Of a DNA stretch of 64,000 nt, positions 8,507-17,273 are shown in pieces. The stretch's first letter is position 1, and every line of letters begins with the position of its first letter. The notes beneath the pieces are model-generated. The model was not told the DNA's origin, ran no database searches, and saw only the letters and a program-made list of their open reading frames with translations. Source of the stretch: DATGKK01 sp035294725. Lineage in GTDB: Bacteria; Actinomycetota; Acidimicrobiia; Acidimicrobiales; Bog-793. A program made the translations under genes and the position numbers. The DNA lies in contig DATGKK010000019.1 in the NCBI GenBank assembly GCA_035294725.1, positions 1-64,000 on the forward strand, given 5' to 3'.

Positions 8507-10006
8507 TCACTCACCGTTCTTGATCTTCACGATGAGCTGAGTGACCGTGTCGTAGATCTGGCGGCGCTCGCGCATGAGGGCTGAGATCTTGTCGACGGCA
8601 TGGATGACCGTGGTGTGGTCGCGATCCCCGAACTCCCTGCCGATCGCCGGATAGCTGTAGTTGGTCAGCTCCCGGAACAGGTACATGGCGATCTGCCGCG
8701 CGATCACGAGCGGTCGGCGCCGGCTGGGTCCACACAGCTCGTCGACCGAGAACCCGAAGTGCCTCGCTGACTCCTCGAGGATCTGGCGAGCGGTGATGGT
8801 ACGAGGCTGGCTCGCGGCCACGAGGTCGGAGAGCACGACCTCCGCGAGGTCGCGAGTGAGCGGCTGGCGGTTGAGGGACGCGAACGCGGTGACGCGGATG
8901 AGCGCGCCTTCGAGCTCGCGGATGTTGTCCTTCACGTTCGACGCGATGAAGTCGAGCACCTCGTCACCAACGACTGCGCCCTCGTGCTCGGCCTTCGTGC
9001 GGAGGATGGCGATGCGAGTCTCGAGCTCAGGAGGCTGGATGTCGGTCGTGAGGCCCGAGAGAAGGCGGCTGCGCAGGCGGTCCTCGAGTGTGGCGATCGC
9101 CTTCGGCGGCCGATCTGACGTGAGGACAATCTGCTTGGAGGCGCCGTAGAGGGAGTTGAAGGTGTGGAACAGCTCTTCCTGCAACGACTCCTTCTTGTCC
9201 ATGAACTGGACGTCGTCGAGAAGCAGTACGTCACACTCCCGGTATCGACGCCGGAACTCACCCATGTCCGTCTTCGCCCGGAGAGTCTCGACGAACTCGT
9301 TCATGAAGGTCTCGGTCGACACGTAACGCACGCGCAGGCGGCCGAAGTTCTCCCGTACGTAATTCCCGATGGCCTGGAGCAGATGTGTTTTACCGAGGCC
9401 GGCACCTCCGTAGATGAACAGCGGGTTGTAGCTGCGGGCGGGCGCTTCGGCTACCGACAGCGCAGCGGCGTGGGCGAATCGGTTTGACGGACCGATCACG
9501 AAGGCGTCGAAGGTGTAGCGGTTCGTGAACGGGACGGCGTCGTCCGAGAGCACCCGGGAGCTCCCGGCGCGGGCGGATGCACCTTGGTGCTGAGGCTCAG
9601 ATGCTCCTGCCGGTGCTGGTGGCGCAAAACCGCTGTGGATTTCGGCTAGGCGGTCCTGTTCTTCGGACAGCCCGGCCAAGCTGGACGCCCGCTGGCCATG
9701 AGCGCCCGTCGAGCGGGCGAGCTCGTCCGCGGTGATCGCCACCGGCAGATCGCTGTCCGGTTCGACGACGTCGAGACGGATGGGGTAGTCCCGGCCGGTG
9801 CTGTCGGTGAGCGCGTCGTGGATCAGGGCCTGGAACCGGCCATCAAGGCGATCCCGCACCACGGCGTTCGGCACAGCCAGCACAAGAGTTCCGTTGGTCA
9901 CCGCCACGGGGCGAATCTCGGCGAACCACGTCTTCCAGGTTGCGTCGGAGACCTGTTGTTGTAGAGCGAAAGAACACTCGTTCCACAGTTGTTGGGCCTC
10001 AGTCAC
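8507..10006 (-). CDS. dnaA: Chromosomal replication initiator DnaA
   Basis: A 499-residue DnaA that binds the boxes in oriC and opens the origin. Domain I begins TEAQQLWNECSFAL; a variable linker follows (~90-165); the AAA+ domain has Walker A GGAGLGKTHLL and Walker B VLLLDDVQF; domain IV ends with the box-reading helix (GDRDHTTVIHAVDKI). I chose the GTG at 10006 because it starts domain I at the usual place and has GAGGGG upstream; a longer form from GTG 10051 would add 15 residues and cover the palindromic DnaA-box pair. DnaA boxes just upstream suggest autoregulation. Confidence 0.95.
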   Translation of the reverse strand: MTEAQQLWNECSFALQQQVSDATWKTWFAEIRPVAVTNGTLVLAVPNAVVRDRLDGRFQALIHDALTDSTGRDYPIRLDVVEPDSDLPVAITADELARSTGAHGQRASSLAGLSEEQDRLAEIHSGFAPPAPAGASEPQHQGASARAGSSRVLSDDAVPFTNRYTFDAFVIGPSNRFAHAAALSVAEAPARSYNPLFIYGGAGLGKTHLLQAIGNYVRENFGRLRVRYVSTETFMNEFVETLRAKTDMGEFRRRYRECDVLLLDDVQFMDKKESLQEELFHTFNSLYGASKQIVLTSDRPPKAIATLEDRLRSRLLSGLTTDIQPPELETRIAILRTKAEHEGAVVGDEVLDFIASNVKDNIRELEGALIRVTAFASLNRQPLTRDLAEVVLSDLVAASQPRTITARQILEESARHFGFSVDELCGPSRRRPLVIARQIAMYLFRELTNYSYPAIGREFGDRDHTTVIHAVDKISALMRERRQIYDTVTQLIVKIKNGE

Positions 10007-10032
10007 GAGCTCGGAGCCCCTCAGCTTTCCGT

Positions 10033-10063
10033 CTTTCCACACGGGATCCACAGTTGTGGATGG
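10033..10063. promoter_or_regulatory. DnaA-box cluster upstream of dnaA
   Basis: Three DnaA-like 9-mers occur in 31 bases: CTTTCCACA (10033-10041), GGATCCACA (10044-10052) and TGTGGATGG (10055-10063). The last two form a perfect inverted repeat, ATCCACA-GT-TGTGGAT (10046-10061). The position, 27-57 bases before the dnaA start, fits repression of dnaA by its own product. Confidence 0.6.
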
Positions 10064-10178
10064 CGTGGAGGTGCCACGCCGGACGGCGCATCCTACAGCG
10101 GGATCCCAGTCCGCGCCGAAGGAAGTTTCCCCTGTTCAGAGAGCAATTCTTGTTGTCGACCAGGGGGTTGTCGCGAGG

Positions 10179-10207
10179 TTGTCACATTGCGGCGATCGCG
10201 CTAACGT
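10179..10207 (+). promoter_or_regulatory. Candidate promoter for rpmH-rnpA operon
   Basis: TTGTCA (10179-10184, 5/6 match to the -35 consensus) and TAACGT (10202-10207, TA-N3-T type -10) are separated by exactly 17 bases and lie about 65 bases before rpmH. Spacing and position are right; the -10 is weak. Confidence 0.5.
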
Positions 10208-10272
10208 GACGGAGTCCTCCCGGGATGCCTGACCTGTCGCGTCCCTTGATCTCCTGACGAGCGAGAAGCCAG

Positions 10273-10407
10273 ATGAAGCGCACCTTCCAGCCGAACAACC
10301 GCAAGCGGGCCCGCAAGCACGGATTCCGGCACCGCATGTCGACACGCGCCGGGCGTGCCATCTTGAAGGCACGGCGTCGCCGTGGTCGCGCCAACCTCTC
10401 TGCCTGA
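10273..10407 (+). CDS. rpmH: 50S ribosomal protein bL34
   Basis: A 44-residue, strongly basic protein beginning [19 protein letters not shown] and ending in an Arg-rich helix, the invariant form of bL34. It binds 23S rRNA in the large subunit. It is the first gene of the rightward operon from the origin, divergent from dnaA, as in nearly all bacteria. The extra Asn at residue 9 (QPNNRKR) is an ordinary variant. Confidence 0.97.
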   Translation: MKRTFQPNNRKRARKHGFRHRMSTRAGRAILKARRRRGRANLSA

Positions 10408-10474
10408 GGGGATCTGTCCGTCCGGCCAGCACGCCGGTGGTGGTCAACTCCGTTCTCGGCCAGCATTGGCGTCG

Positions 10475-10801
10475 GTGCACGGCTCACGGGCTTTCCGCGC
10501 CCTCGGGCGCTCGCGCCGCCGTGCCAAGTCGGGACCGGTGACGGTACACTATGTGCCTGCTGCGCCCGCGGATGAGTCACGGTACGTGGCTTATTCGATT
10601 CCTCGTCGAGTCGGCACTGCTGTCGAGCGGAACACCTATCGCCGCCGGCTGCGCGTCGTGGTTCGTGAGGTAGTAGCAGAGCTACCTGCCGGGACGTACC
10701 TCATCGGAGTCGGGTCCGGCATCCGAGACGTCTCGTTCCAGGAACTGAGGAGACGAGTGACCGAAGCTATGAGTCGCGCAGGCGGGAGCGAGATCCCTTG
10801 A
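10475..10801 (+). CDS. rnpA: Ribonuclease P protein component
   Basis: The basic protein subunit of RNase P, which matures the 5' ends of tRNAs with the rnpB RNA. The family core is clear: [19 protein letters not shown], then [21 protein letters not shown] (the RNR-type RNA-binding helix, here [11 protein letters not shown]) and the C-terminal helix. The start is uncertain: GTG at 10475 (108 residues) begins where the family alignment begins; TTG at 10466 or GTG at 10382, inside rpmH, are possible. No strong ribosome binding site separates them. It overlaps yidD by four bases. Confidence 0.88.
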   Translation: MHGSRAFRALGRSRRRAKSGPVTVHYVPAAPADESRYVAYSIPRRVGTAVERNTYRRRLRVVVREVVAELPAGTYLIGVGSGIRDVSFQELRRRVTEAMSRAGGSEIP

Positions 10802-11019
10802 GCACGCTCCGCCGATTCCTCATCGGCCTCATCAGGGCCTACCAGGCTGCCCGGTTCGGGCATCTGTCGCCGTGCCGGTTCCAGCCGAGCTGCTCGGAGT
10901 ACGCCGTCGAAGCTATCGAACGACACGGCGCAGGCCGAGGCGTGTGGCTCGCTGTCCGCCGCATCTCCCGTTGTCACCCTCTTGGAGGGCGGGGCTTCGA
11001 CCCCGTCCCGTCGGAGTGA
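10798..11019 (+). CDS. yidD: Membrane protein insertion efficiency factor YidD
   Basis: A 73-residue protein with the YidD hallmark [19 protein letters not shown] and the C-terminal [17 protein letters not shown]. YidD is a small inner-membrane-associated amphipathic protein that assists YidC-dependent insertion. It uses a TTG start overlapping the rnpA stop (TTGA), and yidC follows after four bases. Confidence 0.93.
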   Translation: MSTLRRFLIGLIRAYQAARFGHLSPCRFQPSCSEYAVEAIERHGAGRGVWLAVRRISRCHPLGGRGFDPVPSE

Positions 11020-11023
11020 TCCC

Positions 11024-12259
11024 ATGATCCTGTCCTCGATCATCACCTCGATCATCAGCCCCTTCGCCGACATCTTCGGCCAGGTGCTGGCGTTCTTCTA
11101 CAGCTTCACTCACAGCTTCGGGCTCTCGATCGTCCTGCTCACCCTCACGGTGATGGTGGTCGTCTTCCCTCTCACCCGAGCCGGCACCCGCTCGATGATG
11201 CGGATGCAGATCCTCGCCCCGGAGCTGAAGAAGATCCAGCAGAAGTACAAGACACAGCCTGGCATGAGCACCGAGGAGCGCCAGGCGAACCGGACTCAGC
11301 TCAACGAAGAGATGATGGCGCTCTACCGGGAGAACGGGGTCAACCCGACCGGTGGCTGCCTGCCGATGTTTTTGCAGTTCCCGATCTTCATCGTCCTCTA
11401 TGACGTCATCCGGGGGATGACGAGGACGGTCACGGTTGGAAAGGGGTCGCACCTCCACCAGATCCTGAGCCCGCAGTACATCCCGACGAACTCCTCGCTC
11501 TATCACGCTGTCAAGGCGAGCCACGGAGTGCTCGGCTTCCTCGGACTCAACCTCGCTGACTCGGTGCGCACGACCGGACTGAGCTGGAGCGGAAAGGTCC
11601 CCTACATCGCCGTCATCCTGATCGCCGTCGTGCTCCAGTACGTCTCCATGTGGCAGATCACGACTCGGAACCCAGCGGCGCAGCAGGCGAACCCGCAGAT
11701 GCAGGCGATCCAGAAGTTCATGCCGCTGATCTTCGTGATCTTCTACATCGTGCTGCCTGCGGGCGTCGGCGTGTACTTCATCGTCTCGAGCCTGTTCAGA
11801 GTCGGCCAGCAGGAGTACATGTACAAGCACGACCCGAAGGTGCAAGAGTCGATCGCGCAGATCCGGAAGATGAGGGCTGCGATCGACGTCAAAGCAAAGG
11901 CGGCGGCTGAGAAAAGTGGCGCCACCTCCGGCGGCCGTGCCCCCGCTGCCGCTACCGACGGCGCCCGTAAGAGCTTCCGCGAGCGCCTCCGCGACGCCCG
12001 AGCGGGTCTCACCGGAGAACTACCGACGGCGCCCGGCGGTGGCGACGGGCAACAGCAGGTCGCCCGCAATCAGAACGGCAAGGCTTCCCGGAATGGCGCT
12101 CCTGGTTCGAGCGGCGGGACTCGTGGCGGGTCACGATCCGGTGCTGCAGCCAGGACGAACGGAAACGGAAACGGGTCGAAGGGCAGCCAGAACCGCCAGC
12201 CTGCGAGCGCCGGATCTTCGCGCAACCGAGCTCGCGACAAGCGCTCACGGCGACCCTGA
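11024..12259 (+). CDS. yidC: Membrane protein insertase YidC/Oxa1
   Basis: A 411-residue insertase of the Oxa1 type, lacking the large periplasmic domain of proteobacterial YidC. A first membrane segment (residues ~20-48) is followed by a charged cytoplasmic loop, the PMFLQFPIFIVLY helix, and further segments near residues 193-212 and 237-262. After the last helix comes a ~130-residue Gly/Ser/Asn/Arg-rich basic tail, probably a cytoplasmic ribosome-contacting extension. I use the ATG at 11024, which has GGAG seven bases upstream; the in-frame start at 10982 lies inside yidD. Confidence 0.93.
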   Translation: MILSSIITSIISPFADIFGQVLAFFYSFTHSFGLSIVLLTLTVMVVVFPLTRAGTRSMMRMQILAPELKKIQQKYKTQPGMSTEERQANRTQLNEEMMALYRENGVNPTGGCLPMFLQFPIFIVLYDVIRGMTRTVTVGKGSHLHQILSPQYIPTNSSLYHAVKASHGVLGFLGLNLADSVRTTGLSWSGKVPYIAVILIAVVLQYVSMWQITTRNPAAQQANPQMQAIQKFMPLIFVIFYIVLPAGVGVYFIVSSLFRVGQQEYMYKHDPKVQESIAQIRKMRAAIDVKAKAAAEKSGATSGGRAPAAATDGARKSFRERLRDARAGLTGELPTAPGGGDGQQQVARNQNGKASRNGAPGSSGGTRGGSRSGAAARTNGNGNGSKGSQNRQPASAGSSRNRARDKRSRRP

Positions 12260-12261
12260 CG

Positions 12262-13503
12262 GTGGAGTGGGTCGAGGCGACGGGCGAGACCGTCGCGGAC
12301 GCGGTCGAACAGGCACTGGAGCGCCTCGGAGTCGCGCAGCCCGACGCGGAGGTAGTCGTCCTGGAGGAGCCGAGGAGCTCGATGTTCGGGCTCCGTAAGA
12401 CGGCAGCTCGAGTCCGCGTACGAGTCCGCCCGGTCCAGGCAAGAGCAAAGCGCCCCTCCCGCAGGCCTTCCTCCGGCGTGGAGACCAGGGCGAGCCGTGG
12501 ACGTGGTGGAAAGTCGAGATCACGCGCTGGCGCCGGCGAGGAAGCGCCGGCGGGGCCGTCCGCAGGCGAAGCCCGGAGGCGACGCGAAAGCGGGCCCGCC
12601 AGAGCACAAGCGAGCGCCAGCGCCGTCACTCGAACTGAAGCGGCCGATGCTCAGCCCCGGCCAGACCGTGACGCGACGGCTCCCGATGGACCGCGGAGTC
12701 GTCGGCGGCGCCGGCGAGGCGGTGGATCGAGAGCGCGAGAGGCCGGCGCCGAGCTGCATCGTGACGGGGCTGATTCCAGGCAGTCTGCAGGAGGGCAGCC
12801 AAACCCGAGCGAGGAAAATGGGAACAGTGCGCAGGACCGGCTACCTGGTCGCGAGGGTGCTCGGGGCCGGTCGAGTCCTGGGAGGCGGTCCGATCTGGGA
12901 CAGGTTTCGGCAGGCTCGAGAGATGGCGCAGCCGGAGCAAGCTTGGGGCTGCTGACCGAGGAGGAAGAGATGAGCATCGAAGCGCAGGCGGAGCTGGCAG
13001 AGAAGTTTGTGCGGGGGGTTATCGGCTCCTTTGGTCTCGATGCGACGACCACGGTCGAGATCTCAGAGGAGGTCATCCGCATCGACGTGACCGGCGAGAA
13101 CCTCGGGATCTTGATTGGTCCGCGTGGTGCCACGGCTGATGCGTTGCAGGAGCTCACTCGGACGGCAGTGCAGCGCAGGGCCGAGGAGCACGGCGGTGTG
13201 CGCATCGTCGTCGACGTGGGTGGGTACCGTCTCCGCCGAGCCGCGGCACTCCAGCAATTCACACGACGGGTTGCGAGTGAGGTGCTGGAGTCCGGAGAGG
13301 CGCAAGCTCTCGACCCGATGAACCCCGCCGACCGCAAGATCGTCCACGACACGGTGAACGAGATCGAAGGCGTGAGAACGATCTCGGAGGGCGACGAGCC
13401 CCGGCGCTACGTCGTGATCGTGCCGTCGCAGAGCTCCCGGGAGGACAGCAGGTCCGAGAGCTCGGATCCCGCGGAGGAGCCAGACGCGGCTTCGGCCGGC
13501 TGA
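12262..13503 (+). CDS. jag: Jag/KhpB-type RNA-binding protein (Jag_N, KH, R3H)
   Basis: A 413-residue protein with three parts. An N-terminal Jag_N domain (residues 1-52, VEWVEATGETVADAVEQAL) is joined by a ~180-residue low-complexity Arg/Ser/Gly/Ala linker to a KH domain (about 250-325, LIGPRGATADALQ in place of the usual GKRG loop) and an R3H domain (NPADRKIVHD near 350). Jag/KhpB binds RNA and is linked to cell division and elongation control. The gene starts two bases after yidC, so the two are co-translated. The linker is unusually long. Confidence 0.9.
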   Translation: MEWVEATGETVADAVEQALERLGVAQPDAEVVVLEEPRSSMFGLRKTAARVRVRVRPVQARAKRPSRRPSSGVETRASRGRGGKSRSRAGAGEEAPAGPSAGEARRRRESGPARAQASASAVTRTEAADAQPRPDRDATAPDGPRSRRRRRRGGGSRAREAGAELHRDGADSRQSAGGQPNPSEENGNSAQDRLPGREGARGRSSPGRRSDLGQVSAGSRDGAAGASLGLLTEEEEMSIEAQAELAEKFVRGVIGSFGLDATTTVEISEEVIRIDVTGENLGILIGPRGATADALQELTRTAVQRRAEEHGGVRIVVDVGGYRLRRAAALQQFTRRVASEVLESGEAQALDPMNPADRKIVHDTVNEIEGVRTISEGDEPRRYVVIVPSQSSREDSRSESSDPAEEPDAASAG

Positions 13504-13519
13504 GCTCGAGGGGGACGCG

Positions 13520-14290
13520 ATGGTGCCCGAGCTCGGGCCCGTCCGCTTAAAGCTTGTGGAGGCGCAGAGCCTCGGCTTTCTCGGACCAGCGCCGGTCGAC
13601 GACCAGCTCGAGCACTCGTCCGCCTTCGTCACCGTCATCCGGCGCCTGGTTGCTCCTATTGGGGCCAGCACAGAGCGCCTCTCGGAGTCTCGGCGCTCGC
13701 CGGTGACCGCTATTGCTCGTCCGGACGGAGGCGATCACGAGCTTCTCAGGATCGCCGACCTCGGATCAGGTGGAGGCCTTCCAGGGCTCGTTGTTGCCTC
13801 ACTGATGCCGGGTGCACGGGTCTACTTGATCGAGGGATCGATGCGCCGTGCCGACTGGCTCGCGAAGGTCACCGCTGAGCTGGAGTTGCGCAACGTCGAG
13901 GTTGTGGGTGCCCGGGCAGAGCTGGCGGGCCGTTCGGCAGAGCTCCGGGGGACGATGCAGGTCGTGACCTCGCGGTCGTTCGGACCCACAGCGGTGGTCG
14001 CCGAGTGCGCTGCCCCCCTACTCTTGCCCGGCGGTGTGCTCGTCGTGTCGGAGCCACCCGAGAGCGAGCATCTTCGCTGGTCATCGAGACAGGACGTGGC
14101 GATTCCCTCCGAGCGGAGGACGCATCTCGATGGCCGTTGGCCGCCGCCGGCCCTCGGGCTGCTCGGGCTGTCAGGGGCGGAGCCGGTCCAAGAAGGAGGA
14201 CGGAGCTTCGCGGTGCTCACACTCCGTGCTCCATGTCCGGAGCGCTTTCCCCGTAGAACCGGGGTGCCCGAGAAGAGACCGCTCTTTTGA
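13520..14290 (+). CDS. rsmG: 16S rRNA (guanine-527-N7) methyltransferase RsmG
   Basis: A 256-residue class I methyltransferase. The SAM-binding motif is ADLGSGGGLPGLVVA (~79-93), followed by LIEGSMRRADWL and the SRSFGP motif typical of RsmG/GidB. It methylates G527 of 16S rRNA. GAGGGGG stands upstream of the ATG. The gene sits between jag and parA as usual in actinobacteria. The C-terminal ~30 residues are Pro/Arg rich and unlike the family core. Confidence 0.9.
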   Translation: MVPELGPVRLKLVEAQSLGFLGPAPVDDQLEHSSAFVTVIRRLVAPIGASTERLSESRRSPVTAIARPDGGDHELLRIADLGSGGGLPGLVVASLMPGARVYLIEGSMRRADWLAKVTAELELRNVEVVGARAELAGRSAELRGTMQVVTSRSFGPTAVVAECAAPLLLPGGVLVVSEPPESEHLRWSSRQDVAIPSERRTHLDGRWPPPALGLLGLSGAEPVQEGGRSFAVLTLRAPCPERFPRRTGVPEKRPLF

Positions 14291-14359
14291 CTGGAGCGTC
14301 CGGCGCTCGCCGCTCTAATCAGCCGCATCCTGGCGAAGCAAGCTTTCCCCCGAGCGGGA

Positions 14360-14375
14360 GGTTTCACGTGGAACA
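14360..14375. promoter_or_regulatory. parS centromere site 1
   Basis: GGTTTCACGTGGAACA matches the ParB-binding consensus TGTTtCACGTGaAACA with two changes. It lies between rsmG and parA and is paired with a second site 54 bases on. ParB should nucleate here. Confidence 0.85.
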
Positions 14376-14413
14376 TCGGTCAGCCACAACGCCGGTCCCG
14401 TGAGGCGAAGCAA

Positions 14414-14429
14414 TGTTCCACGTGGAACC
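14414..14429. promoter_or_regulatory. parS centromere site 2
   Basis: TGTTCCACGTGGAACC contains a perfect 14-base palindrome (GTTCCACGTGGAAC, 14415-14428) matching the parS consensus. It is 145 bases before the parA start, about 6 kb from oriC. Confidence 0.88.
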
Positions 14430-14558
14430 ATTGCCACGTAGTCCTTTTGGCGAGAGCGGCCGCGGACTACACTCGCTCGCACCGCAGCTCTTGCCGTAGG
14501 GACGTCGCTGCGCGTGCCGACCCCGTCCGGTAGACCCTCCAGCTTTCCGTGGAGCTCC

Positions 14559-15503
14559 ATGAACGATCATCCTGAACCGGCGGTCATGGCCGAGAAGGAA
14601 CCGGCCCCCGGCCCCGCTGCGATCCTCGATGCCGATGCGGAGCAGTCGTTGGCGACGGACGGTCACGCAGGATCTGGCGGCACGGAAGCGGCCGCAACGC
14701 CGACGGCGCGGCCACCTGCCGTTGCCCCCCGCGTTACGACCCCGCGAGTTATCGCGTTGGCCAACCAGAAGGGTGGCGTCGGAAAGACCACGACGGCAGT
14801 CAACCTCGGTGCTGCACTGGCCGATCTCGGCTTCAGGGTTCTCATCGTCGACCTCGATCCGCAGGGCAATGCGAGTACCGGGCTCGGGATCGACCCGCGC
14901 ACCTTCGACTCCTCCATGTACGACGTGCTCCTCCACGACGTACCCCTAGAGGACTGCATTGAACCGACGAGCATCCGGAACCTCTTCCTCGCTCCCTCGA
15001 CCCTCGATCTCGCTGGGGCGGAAATCGAGTTGGTACCAGCACTCAGCCGGGAGTTTCGCCTCCGTCGTGCCATCGAGCCAGTGAAAGACGACTTCGCATT
15101 CGTCTTCATCGATTGTCCACCGTCCCTCGGTCTGATCACGCTCAACGCTCTCACTGCGGCGACCGAGGTGCTGGTTCCTATCCAGTGTGAGTACTACGCC
15201 CTTGAGGGCGTCTCGCAACTCACCCGGAATGTGGAGCTGGTGCGGGCGAATCTCAACCCCACCCTCTCCGTGCGAACCATCGTCCTCACGATGTACGACG
15301 CCCGGACCAAGCTCTCGGACTCAGTTGTGGCCGAGGTGCGCACTCACTTCGGAGAGATTGTGGCGAAGAACGTCATCCCCCGTACCGTCCGCATATCGGA
15401 GGCGCCGTCGTTTGGCGAGCCGATCACGGTCCACGATCCGAGCTCGCGCGGTGCCATCGCCTACCGCGAGTTGGCGAAGGAGGTCAGTGGTGTCTCGTCG
15501 TAG
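14559..15503 (+). CDS. parA: Chromosome partitioning ATPase ParA (Soj)
   Basis: A 314-residue ParA/Soj ATPase that moves ParB-parS complexes. The deviant Walker A motif KGGVGKTT stands near residue 74, with the Walker A' region VDLDPQGNAS and Walker B VFIDCPPSLG. About 60 disordered residues precede the ATPase core. I use the ATG at 14559, which has GGAG just upstream; a GTG at 14514 would add 15 residues. parB begins 14 bases before the parA stop, so the two are coupled. The two parS sites lie directly upstream. Confidence 0.95.
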   Translation: MNDHPEPAVMAEKEPAPGPAAILDADAEQSLATDGHAGSGGTEAAATPTARPPAVAPRVTTPRVIALANQKGGVGKTTTAVNLGAALADLGFRVLIVDLDPQGNASTGLGIDPRTFDSSMYDVLLHDVPLEDCIEPTSIRNLFLAPSTLDLAGAEIELVPALSREFRLRRAIEPVKDDFAFVFIDCPPSLGLITLNALTAATEVLVPIQCEYYALEGVSQLTRNVELVRANLNPTLSVRTIVLTMYDARTKLSDSVVAEVRTHFGEIVAKNVIPRTVRISEAPSFGEPITVHDPSSRGAIAYRELAKEVSGVSS

Positions 15504-16458
15504 CGGCCTCGGGCGGGGCTTGGGTGCGCTCATTCCCCAGGCAACCACCATCTCGAGCGAGTCGGCCCTCCGGCATGTGCCGCTCAGCCAGATCCGGCCC
15601 AACCAGTTCCAGCCGAGGACGAACTTCGATGAGGAGGCCCTTTCTTCACTAGTCGACTCGGTCAAGGCTGTCGGTGTCCTCCAGCCCATCCTGGTGCGCC
15701 AGGTAGGCGCCGACGAGTACGAGCTGATCGCCGGCGAACGCCGCTTCCGCGCTGCCCACCGAGCCGGCCTTGCGACCATCCCGGCGCTGGTGAGCACCGT
15801 CGACGACGCCACGAGCCTCGAGCATGCCCTCGTCGAGAACATCCACCGGGAGGACCTCAACGCCCTTGATGAGGCAGGCGCTTATCAGCAACTGATCGAG
15901 GACTTCGGGATGACTCACGAGGAGGTGGGCCGCCGCGTCGGCAAGAGTCGGGTCGCGATCACAAATGCTCTTCGGCTGTTCCAGCTACCTCCTGCGGTGC
16001 AGCGCCTTGTGCGCGACGGATTGCTCTCTCCGGGAGCAGCTCGAGCCCTCCTCGCAACACCGGACCGTGGCCTGCAAGAGGAGATAGCCCGGGAGGCGGT
16101 TCAAGAGGGCCTCTCGGTGAGAGCGATCGAGGCGCTCGTACGGTCTCGCTCGATTCCTGACGACGACTCCATGGGAGAGGCGGACGGATCGGTTGACGGG
16201 TACTCAGACAACCCGGACACGTACGCCGGGGACGAGGAAGAGGAGAGCTCGTCAGTCGCGAGCAAGCCGGCGTCTGCCGGCCTCAGGCCCCCGGGGGTGC
16301 TCGACCTCGAAGAGCTGCTCGGCGACCATCTCAACACCCGCGTCAGGATCGAGATGGGCAAGGGTCGCGGTCGCGTCATGATCGAGTTCGCGACCCTCGA
16401 CGATCTCGAGCGCATCTACCGCGTCATCATCGCCGACACGCGTCCGCGACCTTCGTGA
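15490..16458 (+). CDS. parB: Chromosome partitioning protein ParB (Spo0J)
   Basis: A 322-residue ParB. It starts SRRSGLGRGLGALIP, the N-terminal ParA-contacting motif, followed by the CTP-binding motif GERRFRAA (~80-87), ENIHREDLN, the helix-turn-helix that reads parS (EEVGRRVGKSRVAITNALRL) and, after an acidic linker (about residues 220-260), a C-terminal dimerisation domain. The GTG start at 15490 has a strong AAGGAGGT site and overlaps parA by 14 bases. It should load at the parS sites 14360-14429. Confidence 0.96.
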   Translation: MSRRSGLGRGLGALIPQATTISSESALRHVPLSQIRPNQFQPRTNFDEEALSSLVDSVKAVGVLQPILVRQVGADEYELIAGERRFRAAHRAGLATIPALVSTVDDATSLEHALVENIHREDLNALDEAGAYQQLIEDFGMTHEEVGRRVGKSRVAITNALRLFQLPPAVQRLVRDGLLSPGAARALLATPDRGLQEEIAREAVQEGLSVRAIEALVRSRSIPDDDSMGEADGSVDGYSDNPDTYAGDEEEESSSVASKPASAGLRPPGVLDLEELLGDHLNTRVRIEMGKGRGRVMIEFATLDDLERIYRVIIADTRPRPS

Positions 16459-17273
16459 GAGCTGACCGCGCTGGGCGTCGAGCCTCACGGTCGACCCCAG
16501 GGTTTCGTTTCTTCACCCTCTGCTCGCGCGCCTCGACCGAGCTGTCGGGAGCGCGCTCCAGGCACCGACCGAGAACCCTCGTCTCCCGGTGCTGGAAGGC
16601 CGACCATCGTGCTCGCCGTGCCGGACATCCGGTGCGGCCGTTTGGAATGGGCCTGAGAATGTGCTGGGTGCAGCTGCCGAGTGGACCCGTTGCGATGGCA
16701 TTTGGTCAACTTCCGGTGAGCGACGAACCGCAGGGCGCCGGTGCGAGTCTGCGCGATGACCGCTGACCTTCCCTCACTTGCGTTTCAAAGTCGCCGCTTC
16801 GTGGAGTAGCTGGCCGACAGGAAGGACAACGCCGACAGGAGGGACTAGGGCTGGCGGCGGACCCTCCAGCTCTGTTGGGTGGATTGGCGGCCCAGAACGA
16901 GAGAGTCCATGCCTCGCGAAGACCCTCCGCCGCCTCTCGAGATCGAGCCTGCGCCTCGCCGGGGCTGGCCGAGGGGTCTAATGGTTCGCCGGCGCGGTTC
17001 GGGTCACGCTGGGCGGCGGACAGGAGCTTCGTACAGCCGTGAACAGGACTGTTTCACTGACTGGGCCGCTCGCCCGCCCGCCCGGAAGGGGCAGTCGTGC
17101 GACGTCGTCTCAGGCATAGATCGAGGTTGACGGGTGACCTCCACCTGTGATGAATGGTTATCCACAACCTGTGCATGAGATTGTGGATGATGCGAGCTCA
17201 AGCCACCCATAGGAGCTGGTGAGCAGGCAATCTGTGAGGTGCTCCCGGCATCGCGACCTGCTCCTGGTCCTGC
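16459..17273. other. Gene-poor 0.8-kb stretch after parB
   Basis: I see no convincing gene in either direction: open frames here are short, Arg/Ser/Pro-rich and lack family resemblance or ribosome binding sites. Visible structure is limited to a 15-base imperfect direct repeat (GCCGACAGGA(A/G)GGAC at 16813-16827 and 16831-16845) and two DnaA boxes near the far end (17158-17190). The stretch separates the rightward origin operon from the leftward cwlM gene. Confidence 0.6.
17158..17190. promoter_or_regulatory. DnaA-box pair downstream of parB
   Basis: TTATCCACA at 17158-17166 is a perfect consensus DnaA box; TGTGGATGA at 17182-17190 is an 8/9 box in the opposite orientation. Both lie in non-coding DNA about 8.7 kb from oriC. 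They could titrate DnaA or belong to an extended origin region. Confidence 0.6.

Noticed and set aside
16455..16766. A possible 103-residue gene after parB
   Set aside because: Arg/Ser/Pro-rich composition, no ribosome binding site and no domain; it overlaps the parB stop by chance.
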